A stretch of DNA of 64,000 bases from Streptomyces sp. BA2 (GTDB lineage: Bacteria; Actinomycetota; Actinomycetes; Streptomycetales; Streptomycetaceae). A model generated the notes under the pieces. It was not told the origin of the DNA and did no database searches. It was given only the letters and a program-made list of their open reading frames with translations. Location: assembly GCF_009769735.1 (NCBI RefSeq), contig NZ_WSRO01000002.1:6088001-6152000 (forward strand), read 5' to 3'. Each line of letters begins with the position of its first letter. The stretch's first letter is position 1. Shown here in pieces: positions 31,812-39,646 of the stretch. The translations under genes were made by a program, and so were the position numbers.

Positions 31812-33569
31812 GTGCGCATCGGACTGCTTACGGAGGGTGGCTATCCGTATGTGAGCGGTGAGGCCAGGCTCTGGTGCGACCGGCTCGTGCGCGGGCTCGG
31901 GCAGCACGAATTCGACATCTACGCCCTCAGCCGCAGCGAGCGGCAGGAGGCGCAGGGCTGGATCGAGCTGCCGCCCCAGGTGAACCGGGTGCGGACGGCG
32001 CCCCTGTGGCCCGTCGACTGGAGCGTCGACGAGGGAGTCGCCCTCGGAGCCGGGTACGGACGACGCGCGCGGCGGCGCTTCGCGGAGTGCTTCGGTGAAC
32101 TGGCCGCGGCGGTCTGCGACTCGGGGGCGGCGGGAGCCTCTGCTCCTTCTGACACGTTGGCGGACCGTTTCGGCAGCGCGCTCTACGGCCTCGCCGAACT
32201 CGCGATGGACCAGGGCGGCCTCGTCGCCGCACTGCGCTCCGAAGCTGCCGTGCGCGCCCTGGAGGGCGCGTGCCGCGCGCCGGGCGCACTCCGCGCCGCC
32301 CGCGCCGCACGCGTACCCGACCTGCTCGCCGTGGCGGGCCTCCTGGAGCGCGCCCTGCGCCCGCTCTCCCTCGACTGGTACGGCGACGACGGCCTCGGCG
32401 CGGTGGACCTGTGCCACGCCACGTCCGGCGGCCCGGCGGCGCTCCCCGGCCTCCTCGCCCAGCACTTCTCCGGAGTGCCGCTCCTGGTCACCGAGTACGG
32501 CGTGCAACTGCGGGCGCACTACCTCGCGACCGGGGACGAGGCGCTGAGTGCGCCGGCGCGGGCCCTGCTCACCTCCTTCCACGGCAGGCTCGCCGCCGAG
32601 GTGTACCGCCAGGCCAAGATCATCACCCCCGGCAACACGCACGCCCGCCGCTGGCAGGAGCGGTGCGGAGCCGAGCGGGCGAAGCTGCGCACGGTCTATC
32701 CGGGCATGGAGGCGTCCCGCTTCGCGGAGGTCGGCGAGCGGGAGGACCCGGGCGACCCCGACACCCTCCTCTGGATCGGGCGCATCGAGCCGGCCAAGGA
32801 CCTGATCTCCCTGCTCCACGCCTTCGCGGAGATCCGCAAGGAGGAGCCGAAGGCGCGGCTGCGCATCGTCGGGGCCCCCGGCGATGACCCGGAAGCGGGC
32901 GCGTACCTCGCGCACTGCAGGACGCTCGCCGCGCAGCTCTTCCCGGACGAGGCGACGGGGGCGCACGCCGTCGGCGACAACCCCGTGTCCTTCGAGGAGA
33001 TCGGCGCGCCCGAGACGCCCGAGCTCGCGGACGCGTACGCCGCGGGGAGTGTCGTCGTCCTTTCGAGCGTCGTCGAGGGCTTCCCGATCAGCCTGGTCGA
33101 GGCGATGTTCTGCGGGCGCGCCACGGTCTCCACGGATGTCGGAGCGGTCGTCGAGGTCATCGGCGGCACCGGGCTCGTGGTGCCGCCGCGCAATCCGCGG
33201 GCGCTCGCAGAGGCGTGCGTGGCGCTGCTGCGCGACGCCGGGCGGCGCGAGCGGCTCGGGGCGGCGGCGCGTGCGCGGGCGCTCGAACTGTTCACCGTGG
33301 AGCAGAACACCGAAGCCTTCCGCGGCATCTACCTGGAGATCGTCTCGCACTGCCCGGTGCGCAGGGAGGCGGTCGACGACGCGGGCGAGCCGGTGCCCTT
33401 CGGCCATCCGGCAGAGGCGTACATGCCGGGGCGCTGGGCGGTCGCCGCGGGCGGCGGCGGCGGCGGTGGCGGTGGCGGGGACGAGGGCGCAGGCGCGGGT
33501 ACGGGTGGCGCGCCCAGCTGGGCGCAAGAGGCTGACGGACCGGGGCGGTTGAAGGGGGCGGGCGTATGA
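31812..33569 (+). CDS. PelF-like GT4 glycosyltransferase (DUF3492 plus GT-B)
   Basis: A 585-residue cytosolic glycosyltransferase. The N-terminus has the PelF/DUF3492 signature IGLLTEGGYPYVSGEARLW. The GT4 donor-binding half shows LLWIGRIEPAKDLISLLHAF near residue 317 and the E-x7-E motif EGFPISLVE near residue 421. PelF polymerises UDP-GalNAc/GlcNAc for the Pel exopolysaccharide. The C-terminus ends in a Gly10 run and a disordered tail. The GTG at 31812 matches the family start; an upstream ATG at 31734 adds 26 unlikely residues. Its stop overlaps the next ATG (ATGA). It is the first gene of a four-gene unit with a membrane protein, epimerase and GH135-like protein. Confidence 0.88.
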   Translation: MRIGLLTEGGYPYVSGEARLWCDRLVRGLGQHEFDIYALSRSERQEAQGWIELPPQVNRVRTAPLWPVDWSVDEGVALGAGYGRRARRRFAECFGELAAAVCDSGAAGASAPSDTLADRFGSALYGLAELAMDQGGLVAALRSEAAVRALEGACRAPGALRAARAARVPDLLAVAGLLERALRPLSLDWYGDDGLGAVDLCHATSGGPAALPGLLAQHFSGVPLLVTEYGVQLRAHYLATGDEALSAPARALLTSFHGRLAAEVYRQAKIITPGNTHARRWQERCGAERAKLRTVYPGMEASRFAEVGEREDPGDPDTLLWIGRIEPAKDLISLLHAFAEIRKEEPKARLRIVGAPGDDPEAGAYLAHCRTLAAQLFPDEATGAHAVGDNPVSFEEIGAPETPELADAYAAGSVVVLSSVVEGFPISLVEAMFCGRATVSTDVGAVVEVIGGTGLVVPPRNPRALAEACVALLRDAGRRERLGAAARARALELFTVEQNTEAFRGIYLEIVSHCPVRREAVDDAGEPVPFGHPAEAYMPGRWAVAAGGGGGGGGGGDEGAGAGTGGAPSWAQEADGPGRLKGAGV

Positions 33570-34786
33570 GCAAGGAGCAGCAGGTGGACGCGCCAAGGGC
33601 TCCGGAGAGTCCGGGCGGGTGGGACGTGCGGTCGGAGGAACTGGTGGCCGACGCGGCCCTGGTGCGGGAGCCCGCGGCCTGGCGAGGGCCGGGCGGTGGC
33701 GCCGGGGCGGGTGCCAAGCCCGCGCGGCGCGGTGCGGCGGACCCCGTGAAGGCGCTGATGCACCGGCACCGGGAGCTGTGCGAGCGCGCTGTCGACCCGC
33801 TGGAGATCGCGGCGGGGCTAGAGGCGCACGGAGTGACCGACCGGACCGCCGCGCGGTTCAGGCACCGGGACGTGTTCGCACTCGCCGATGAGATGTACGC
33901 GCGCGTGCCGCGCGACGAGGAGGAACGCGGCGCCTCCGTGGCCCTCCCCTCGCGCGGGGCCCCCGAAGTGCCCGCCGGATGGGCGCTGTTCGCCCTGCTG
34001 CCGGGTGCGGCCTGCGGGCTCGCCGCCGTGGGGATCGAGCTGAGCGAGGGGCGCGCGCGGTACGCGGTGGGGCTCGGCGGAGCACTCGCCGTGGCCGTCG
34101 CGCTCCAGGTGGCTCTTCGGTACGGTCCGCTGCGTTCCGCGCGTCATATCGCGCCGGCCACGCGCGCGTGGCTGTGCTTTCTCGTCGCGTACGCCCTCCT
34201 CGGCGACGGGCTGATGCGGGGCGCCGTCTCGGGTGGGCCCGGCGGCCCCTGGGCGCCGTCGACCGCCGCGGCACTGGGGCTCTCGCTCGCCGTGGCGCCC
34301 GCCGTGTGGTGCGCTCGGCTGTTCGCCGTGGGGGCGCGGCGACGCCTTTCGCTCAGCCGGGGGCTCGCTGAATTCACCTCCGCCGTACGGCCGTTGCTGC
34401 TGGGCGTCGTCGCGCTGTACCTGTGCGCCCTGGGGGCCCTGCTCGTGGGCGCCGGGGCCGTCCATGGCGTGCCCGCCTCCGCCGGGGCCGGGGCGCTCGG
34501 CGCGCTGCTGCTGCTTTCCCGGCTGCTCTCCTCGTACGGGTTCACGCGCGCGCCCCTGCTGATGCTGGGGGCCGCGGGTGCGGTGGAGGCGGTATCGCTC
34601 GCCTCCGTGTTCGCGGCGCGCCTGCCCGGGTGCGCGTGGTCGGCGGCGCCGGTGGAGGCGGCGGTCCGGGCCTGGGGGCCCGGTGTCGTACCCCTCGTCG
34701 CGTGCGGCGCCGCCGCGGGCGTGCTGTTGCTCCATTCCCTGCGCGTGCTCAGCCGGGCCTCCGCGCACGGCGACGGGGCGCCCTGA
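33566..34786 (+). CDS. Polytopic membrane protein of the PelF-like cluster
   Basis: A 406-residue protein: about 125 soluble residues containing HRHRELCERAVDPLEIAAGL and TARFRHRDVFALADEMYARV, then about eight membrane helices starting with WALFALLPGAACGLAAVGIE near residue 133 and ending with VPLVACGAAAGVLLLHSLRV. I recognise no named family. Its position directly after a PelF-like transferase (4-base overlap) suggests a role in polymer export or assembly, like PelG or PelE, but it has fewer helices than PelG and no clear similarity. Confidence 0.78.
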   Translation: MSKEQQVDAPRAPESPGGWDVRSEELVADAALVREPAAWRGPGGGAGAGAKPARRGAADPVKALMHRHRELCERAVDPLEIAAGLEAHGVTDRTAARFRHRDVFALADEMYARVPRDEEERGASVALPSRGAPEVPAGWALFALLPGAACGLAAVGIELSEGRARYAVGLGGALAVAVALQVALRYGPLRSARHIAPATRAWLCFLVAYALLGDGLMRGAVSGGPGGPWAPSTAAALGLSLAVAPAVWCARLFAVGARRRLSLSRGLAEFTSAVRPLLLGVVALYLCALGALLVGAGAVHGVPASAGAGALGALLLLSRLLSSYGFTRAPLLMLGAAGAVEAVSLASVFAARLPGCAWSAAPVEAAVRAWGPGVVPLVACGAAAGVLLLHSLRVLSRASAHGDGAP

Positions 34787-34897
34787 GGATGCGCGCCGCC
34801 AGTTACTCCTGGCCCCATTCGAAATCTCTCTCCCGCGGGGCCGACACCGCGGGCCTTACCCCGTGAATTACGGCAACCCCCTGAAGGAGAACGCCAG

Positions 34898-34945
34898 ATG
34901 AGCACCCCCAGCATCCGAGAATCCAAGCCGGGAGCCGCCCGATGA
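34898..34945 (+). CDS. 15-residue leader ORF coupled to epimerase
   Basis: ATG at 34898 with GAAGGAGAACGCC just upstream, the best ribosome site in this cluster, opens MSTPSIRESKPGAAR and stops at TGA 34943-34945, which overlaps the epimerase ATG (34942). The epimerase has only a weak GGAG of its own. The frame therefore looks like a translational-coupling leader rather than noise. No rare or TTA codon is present. The peptide itself has no recognised function. Confidence 0.55.
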   Translation: MSTPSIRESKPGAAR

Positions 34946-35895
34946 GGGTGCTGCTGATCGGAGCCAACGGATACCTCGGCCGGTTCGTCGCCGACCGGCT
35001 GCTCGCCGACCCGGCGGTGCAGCTCACCGCGCTCGGCCGCGGCGACGACTCGGACGTACGGTTCGACCTCGCGAGCGGCAGCCCCGGCGCGCTCACCCGC
35101 TTCCTCGACGCCGTGCACCCGGGCGTCGTCATCAACTGCGCGGGCGCCACCCGCGGCGGCGCCCGCGAGCTGACCCGGCACAACACCGTCGCCGTCGCCA
35201 CCATCTGCGAGGCCCTGCGCCGCAGCGGATGCGGGGCGCGGCTCGTGCAGCTGGGGTGCGGTGCCGAGTACGGGCCGAGCCAGCCGGGGTCCTCCACCGC
35301 CGAGGACGCCGTGCCCAGGCCCGGCGGACCGTACGGCGTCAGCAAGCTCGCGGCCACCGAGCTGGTCCTCGGGGCCGGTCTCGACGCGGTCGTCCTGCGG
35401 GTGTTCTCGCCCGCCGGGCCCGGCACCCCGGCAGGATCGCCGCTCGGGCGGCTCGCCGAGGCCATGCGGCGGGCCATGCAGGCCGGTGACGGCGAGCTCA
35501 AGCTCGGGGGCCTCGGCGTGCAGCGGGACTTCATCGACGTACGCGACGTGGCGCGCGCCGTGCACGCCGCCTCGCTCTCCGCCGCCCAGGGGATCGTGAA
35601 CATCGGTGCGGGCCGGGCAGTGCGGCTGCGTGACGCGGCGGCCGTCCTGGCGCGCGTCGCCGGGTACGGCGGAGCCCTGCACGAGCTCGACCAAGGGGCC
35701 CTGAGGCAATCCATCGGGCACCCCCGCGCCGAATCCGACCACGGGGGCCCGGCCGCCTACCCCTACCCCGACGGGTGCGGCAGCTGGCAGCAGGCCGATG
35801 TGCGCACCGCGCGCGACCGGCTCGGCTGGCGCCCCCGGATCAACCTCGAAGAATCACTCGCCGACATCTGGATGGAGGCGGCATGCCGCATCTGA
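34942..35895 (+). CDS. NAD-dependent sugar epimerase/dehydratase (extended SDR)
   Basis: A 317-residue extended short-chain dehydrogenase. The Rossmann motif GANGYLG is at residues 8-14 and the catalytic YGVSK near residue 133. QRDFIDVRDVARAVHAA near residue 194 is the nucleotide-sugar domain signature. The Ser/Thr normally preceding the catalytic Tyr region appears as LGCGAEYG, so the third catalytic residue is uncertain. It likely interconverts UDP-sugars (for example UDP-GlcNAc/UDP-GalNAc as PelX or Uge3 do) for the adjacent transferase. It overlaps the GH135-like gene by 13 bases. Confidence 0.86.
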   Translation: MRVLLIGANGYLGRFVADRLLADPAVQLTALGRGDDSDVRFDLASGSPGALTRFLDAVHPGVVINCAGATRGGARELTRHNTVAVATICEALRRSGCGARLVQLGCGAEYGPSQPGSSTAEDAVPRPGGPYGVSKLAATELVLGAGLDAVVLRVFSPAGPGTPAGSPLGRLAEAMRRAMQAGDGELKLGGLGVQRDFIDVRDVARAVHAASLSAAQGIVNIGAGRAVRLRDAAAVLARVAGYGGALHELDQGALRQSIGHPRAESDHGGPAAYPYPDGCGSWQQADVRTARDRLGWRPRINLEESLADIWMEAACRI

Positions 35896-36632
35896 CCAGC
35901 ACAGCCACAGGCACCGCACACACCGACGTACGTCTCGGCTTCGGCATCCCGGGCTTCGCGCACCCCCTCGTCGCGCCCGCCGAATGGTCCGAACTCACCC
36001 GCCCGGGGACCCCTTTGGACTGGGTTGTCCTGAATGTGAGCAGGGGGCCCGGGGGCCGGCCCGACCCGCACTGTCTGGAGGCGGCGGGGCGGCTGCGGAA
36101 CGCGGGCGTGCGTGTTCTCGGTCACCTCGACGTGATGTACGGCGCCCGCGGGTTCGGGGAGCTCGTCTCCGACGCCCACCGCTACCTCGACTGGTATCAG
36201 GTCGACGGCTTCTCGCTGGACCGCTGCCCTACGGAGCGTGCCGCGCTCCCGGAGGTCCGGCGGACGGTCACGACCCTGCGCGCGCTCTGCGACGACGCGC
36301 ACATCGTCCTGGGGCACGGCACCCATCCGTATCCCGGATACGCCGAATCCGCCGACCAGTTGGTGACCTTCTCCGGCCCCTGGAGCGATTACCGCTGGTC
36401 ACAGGTGGCCGAGTGGACCGCCGACTACCCGCCCGAGCGCTTCTGTCACTTCGTGCACGGCATGCCGCGCGGCCATCTCGACGAGGCGCTGCGCATCGCA
36501 CGCTGGCAGGGCGCCTCGACGATCTACTTCACCGACCGGGTGGACAGCGGGGGAGCGGACGACCCGTGGGAGTCGATGCCCGGGTACTGGGACGAAATCG
36601 TCTCGCGCATCGGAACGGGTGTCTCGGAATGA
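35883..36632 (+). CDS. Spherulin-4/GH135-like (spherulation-specific family 4) protein
   Basis: A 249-residue TIM-barrel-like protein of the spherulin-4 family. The fungal member Sph3 (GH135) cleaves alpha-1,4-GalNAc in galactosaminogalactan. Family marks: DWVVLNVSRGPGG near residue 44, VLGHLDVMYGARG near residue 78 and YQVDGFSLDR near residue 106. The usual FLDE acidic pair reads LDR, so the neighbouring Glu reported as important in Sph3 is replaced by Arg; activity may be altered. No signal peptide is visible, unlike secreted homologues. The ATG at 35883 has GGAGG five bases upstream. Confidence 0.83.
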   Translation: MPHLTSTATGTAHTDVRLGFGIPGFAHPLVAPAEWSELTRPGTPLDWVVLNVSRGPGGRPDPHCLEAAGRLRNAGVRVLGHLDVMYGARGFGELVSDAHRYLDWYQVDGFSLDRCPTERAALPEVRRTVTTLRALCDDAHIVLGHGTHPYPGYAESADQLVTFSGPWSDYRWSQVAEWTADYPPERFCHFVHGMPRGHLDEALRIARWQGASTIYFTDRVDSGGADDPWESMPGYWDEIVSRIGTGVSE

Positions 36633-36695
36633 AGAAGGGCGTGGCAGTGTTACACGCAGAACAACTGTTCCGAAATACCGACCAACGGAGTCCCC

Positions 36696-37874
36696 GTGTC
36701 GCTGCCACCCCTGGTCGAGCCAGCATCTGAGCTCACCGTCGACGAGGTTCGCAGGTACTCCCGCCACCTGATCATCCCCGACGTCGGGATGGACGGGCAG
36801 AAGCGGCTGAAGAACGCCAAGGTGCTGTGTGTCGGCGCCGGCGGCCTCGGGTCACCGGCGCTGATGTACCTCGCCGCGGCGGGCGTCGGCACGCTCGGCA
36901 TCGTGGAGTTCGACGAGGTCGACGAGTCGAACCTGCAGCGCCAGATCATTCACAGCCAGGCCGACATCGGCCGCTCCAAGGCGGCGTCGGCGAAGGACTC
37001 CGTCCTCGGCATCAACCCGTACGTGAACGTGATCCTCCACGAAGAGCGGCTCGAGGCCGAGAACGTGATGGACATCTTCAGCCAGTACGACCTGATCGTC
37101 GACGGCACGGACAACTTCGCCACGCGTTACCTGGTCAACGACGCCTGCGTACTGCTCAACAAGCCGTACGTATGGGGTTCGATCTACCGCTTCGACGGCC
37201 AGGCTTCCGTCTTCTGGAGCGAGCACGGCCCGTGCTACCGCTGCCTCTACCCGGAGCCCCCGCCCCCCGGCATGGTCCCGTCCTGCGCCGAGGGCGGCGT
37301 GCTCGGCGTGCTCTGCGCGTCCATCGGCTCCATCCAGGTCACCGAGGCGATCAAGGTCCTGGCCGGCGTGGGCGACCCGCTGGTCGGGCGCCTGATGATC
37401 TACGACGCCCTGGAGATGCAGTACCGCCAGGTCAAGGTCCGCAAGGACCCGGACTGCGCGGTCTGCGGCCCGAACGCCACCGTCACCGAGCTCATCGACT
37501 ACGAAGCCTTCTGCGGCGTCGTGTCGGACGAGGCCCAGGAGGCGGCGCTCGGCTCGACGATCACTCCCAAGCAGCTCAAGGAGTGGATCGACGCCGACGA
37601 GAAGATCGAGATCATCGACGTGCGCGAGCAGAACGAGTACGAGATCGTCTCGATCCCCGGCGCCAAGCTGATCCCCAAGAACGAGTTCCTCATGGGCACC
37701 GCCCTGGAGAGCCTTCCGCAGGACAAGAAGATCGTCTTGCACTGCAAGACGGGTGTCCGGTCCGCGGAGGTCCTCGCCGTGCTGAAGTCCGCGGGCTTCA
37801 GCGACGCGGTGCACGTGGGCGGCGGCGTGATCGGCTGGGTCAACCAGATCGAGCCCGAGAAGCCGGTCTACTAG
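36696..37874 (+). CDS. moeZ: MoeZ: MoeB/ThiF-type adenylyltransferase with rhodanese domain
   Basis: A 392-residue E1-like enzyme that adenylates ubiquitin-like sulfur carriers (MoaD, CysO, ThiS types) and then transfers sulfur from its rhodanese domain. The ATP-binding motif VGAGGLGSPALMYLAAAGVG is near residue 48, and zinc pairs are CYRCLYP and CAVCGP. The rhodanese loop is HCKTGVRSAE with active Cys near residue 350. Start is GTG at 36696 after ACGGAG. It is a central hub for molybdopterin, thiamine, cysteine and thiolated metabolites in actinomycetes. Confidence 0.95.
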   Translation: MSLPPLVEPASELTVDEVRRYSRHLIIPDVGMDGQKRLKNAKVLCVGAGGLGSPALMYLAAAGVGTLGIVEFDEVDESNLQRQIIHSQADIGRSKAASAKDSVLGINPYVNVILHEERLEAENVMDIFSQYDLIVDGTDNFATRYLVNDACVLLNKPYVWGSIYRFDGQASVFWSEHGPCYRCLYPEPPPPGMVPSCAEGGVLGVLCASIGSIQVTEAIKVLAGVGDPLVGRLMIYDALEMQYRQVKVRKDPDCAVCGPNATVTELIDYEAFCGVVSDEAQEAALGSTITPKQLKEWIDADEKIEIIDVREQNEYEIVSIPGAKLIPKNEFLMGTALESLPQDKKIVLHCKTGVRSAEVLAVLKSAGFSDAVHVGGGVIGWVNQIEPEKPVY

Positions 37875-37894
37875 GCGTAGTGCCTGAACGGAGA

Positions 37895-37928
37895 ATGGGG
37901 CCCGCACCTTCAAAGGTGCGGGCCCCAT
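37895..37928. terminator. Terminator after moeZ
   Basis: ATGGGGCCCGCACC (37895-37908) pairs perfectly with GGTGCGGGCCCCAT (37915-37928) around TTCAAA. It separates moeZ from a converging peptidase gene. Confidence 0.85.
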
Positions 37929-37936
37929 CGCCTTGA

Positions 37937-37966
37937 GGGCTCGTCCTCAAACGCCGGACGGGCTGG
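37937..37966 (+). repeat. Short interspersed Streptomyces intergenic motif
   Basis: A 30-base stretch containing CTCAAACGCCGGACGGGCTG just after the terminator. From memory this motif recurs at many Streptomyces gene ends; only one copy is visible here. Confidence 0.45.
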
Positions 37967-37991
37967 AGACTCCGCCCAGTGGCTGGATCAC

Positions 37992-39557
37992 TCAGGTCTC
38001 GCAGACCTTGCCGTCCTTCGGGGCCTTGCCCTCCAGCAAGTAGTCGTTGACCGTGCTGTCCACGCAGTCGCTGCCCATGCCGTACGCGCCGTGGCCCTCG
38101 CCCTTCCAGGTCAGCATCACGCCGACGCCCTCGCCGAGTTCGTCCGCCATCTTGCGGGCGCCTTCGTAGGGCGTCGCCGGGTCACCGGTGTTGCCGACGA
38201 CCAGGACCGGGGCCGCGCCCGGGGCGCTCACGTCGGGGGAGTCGTGCAGCCCGGCCACCGGCCAGGAATGGCACCAGCCCGCCGTGTCCCAGCCCATGAA
38301 CTCGCCGAAGACCGGCGATATCTCACGGAAGTCGGCCAGCTGTGCCTTCGCCTCCGCGGGCGTCGTCCGCGCCTTGCCGTCGCGGCAGGAGATCGAGCGC
38401 TGCGAGTGGCTCTGTGTGCTGTAACGCCCGGATTCGTCCCGTTCGTTGTAGGCGTCGGCCATCTGCAGCAGTGCCGAGCCGTCGCCCTTCTCGGCCTGCT
38501 CGAGGCCGCGGGTCAGGGCGGGCCAGCTCTGCTTGCTGTAGAGGGTTACCGTGATGCCCGTGAGCGCCAGGGACTGGGTGAGCTTCCGGTCGCCCGACCC
38601 GGGCAGCGGCTCGGCGTCGAGCCGCTTCAGGAGGCGCACTATCTTCTGCGAGCCGGCCTTCGGGTCCTGGCCCGAGGACTTCAGGTAGTTCTCCAGGGCG
38701 CGCTGGAAGCCCCGTGCCTGGTTCTTGGCGTGGCCCACCGAGTCCGCGCTCGGGTCGACGACCGCGTCCAGGGTGAGGCGCCCCACCTTCTTGGGGAACA
38801 AGTGGGCGTACGTGCCGCCCAGTTCGGTGCCGTACGAGATGCCCATGTAGTGCAGCTTCTCGTCGCCGAGCACCTGGCGCAGCACGTCCATGTCCTTCGC
38901 CGCCTCGACCGTCGAGACATGGTCGAGCAGCTTGCCCGCGTTCCGCTCGCAGCCCGCGCCGAAGTCGGCCGCGTCCTTGAAGTACGCCGCTTCCTCGGCC
39001 GGAGTGTCCGGGGTGAGGTCGACGGACTCCGCGGCCTGCGTCTCCTTGTCGCTGCGGCAGCGCACACCCTCGCTGCCGGCCACCCCGCGCGGGTCGAAGC
39101 TCACCAGGTCGTACCGCTCGCGCAGCGTGTCGTACATGTCCGCGAACGACGGCAGCATGGAGACGCCGGAGCCGCCGGGTCCGCCGAAGTTGAACAGGAG
39201 CGAGCCGATGCGCTTGCCCTCGCCGGTGGACCTGGCACGTATCAGCGCGACGTCGATCGTCTCGCCGTCCGGCTTCGCGTAGTCCAAGGGGACCTTGAGG
39301 GTCGAGCACTGCCACTCGGAGCCGGGCGCGGGGTCGCTTCCGGTCGCCTTGCAGCCGCCCCAGTCGAGCTTCTGGGTGGTGAGCGAGGCGGGCAGGGTGG
39401 AGGAGGGGTCGGGCTTCGGCGACTGCTCGGGGCCGGTCGGCGCGGGCTTCGCGTCGTCCTTGCCCCCGTCGCCTTCGGAACCGCCGCAGCCGACGGCGAG
39501 CCCGGCCACCAGAACCCCTGCGGCGGCCAGAGCTGCTGACCGTACGAAACGCGGCAT
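37992..39557 (-). CDS. Secreted TAP-like alpha/beta hydrolase lipoprotein (tripeptidyl aminopeptidase family)
   Basis: A 521-residue exported serine peptidase of the Streptomyces Tap/Slp type, which removes N-terminal tripeptides. The signal peptide has a lipobox, VAGLAVGC, with Cys near residue 23. The mature enzyme shows NFGGPGGSG (oxyanion), MGISYGTELGG (nucleophile Ser), VVGNTGDPATPYEGA (Asp) and GEGHGAYGMG (His), the last two in the TAP-like C-terminal domain. The ATG at 39557 begins the signal peptide; a start 10 codons upstream adds charged residues. It is a tandem paralogue of the next gene, same strand, 89 bases apart. Confidence 0.9.
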   Translation of the reverse strand: MPRFVRSAALAAAGVLVAGLAVGCGGSEGDGGKDDAKPAPTGPEQSPKPDPSSTLPASLTTQKLDWGGCKATGSDPAPGSEWQCSTLKVPLDYAKPDGETIDVALIRARSTGEGKRIGSLLFNFGGPGGSGVSMLPSFADMYDTLRERYDLVSFDPRGVAGSEGVRCRSDKETQAAESVDLTPDTPAEEAAYFKDAADFGAGCERNAGKLLDHVSTVEAAKDMDVLRQVLGDEKLHYMGISYGTELGGTYAHLFPKKVGRLTLDAVVDPSADSVGHAKNQARGFQRALENYLKSSGQDPKAGSQKIVRLLKRLDAEPLPGSGDRKLTQSLALTGITVTLYSKQSWPALTRGLEQAEKGDGSALLQMADAYNERDESGRYSTQSHSQRSISCRDGKARTTPAEAKAQLADFREISPVFGEFMGWDTAGWCHSWPVAGLHDSPDVSAPGAAPVLVVGNTGDPATPYEGARKMADELGEGVGVMLTWKGEGHGAYGMGSDCVDSTVNDYLLEGKAPKDGKVCET

Positions 39558-39646
39558 GGAACGCTTCCCCCCTCGGAAGACAGTCAAGCCATAGTAGGCG
39601 GGCCCACCGACAGTGATCCGGGGCGCCCCGGGTGGCCCTCACCACG

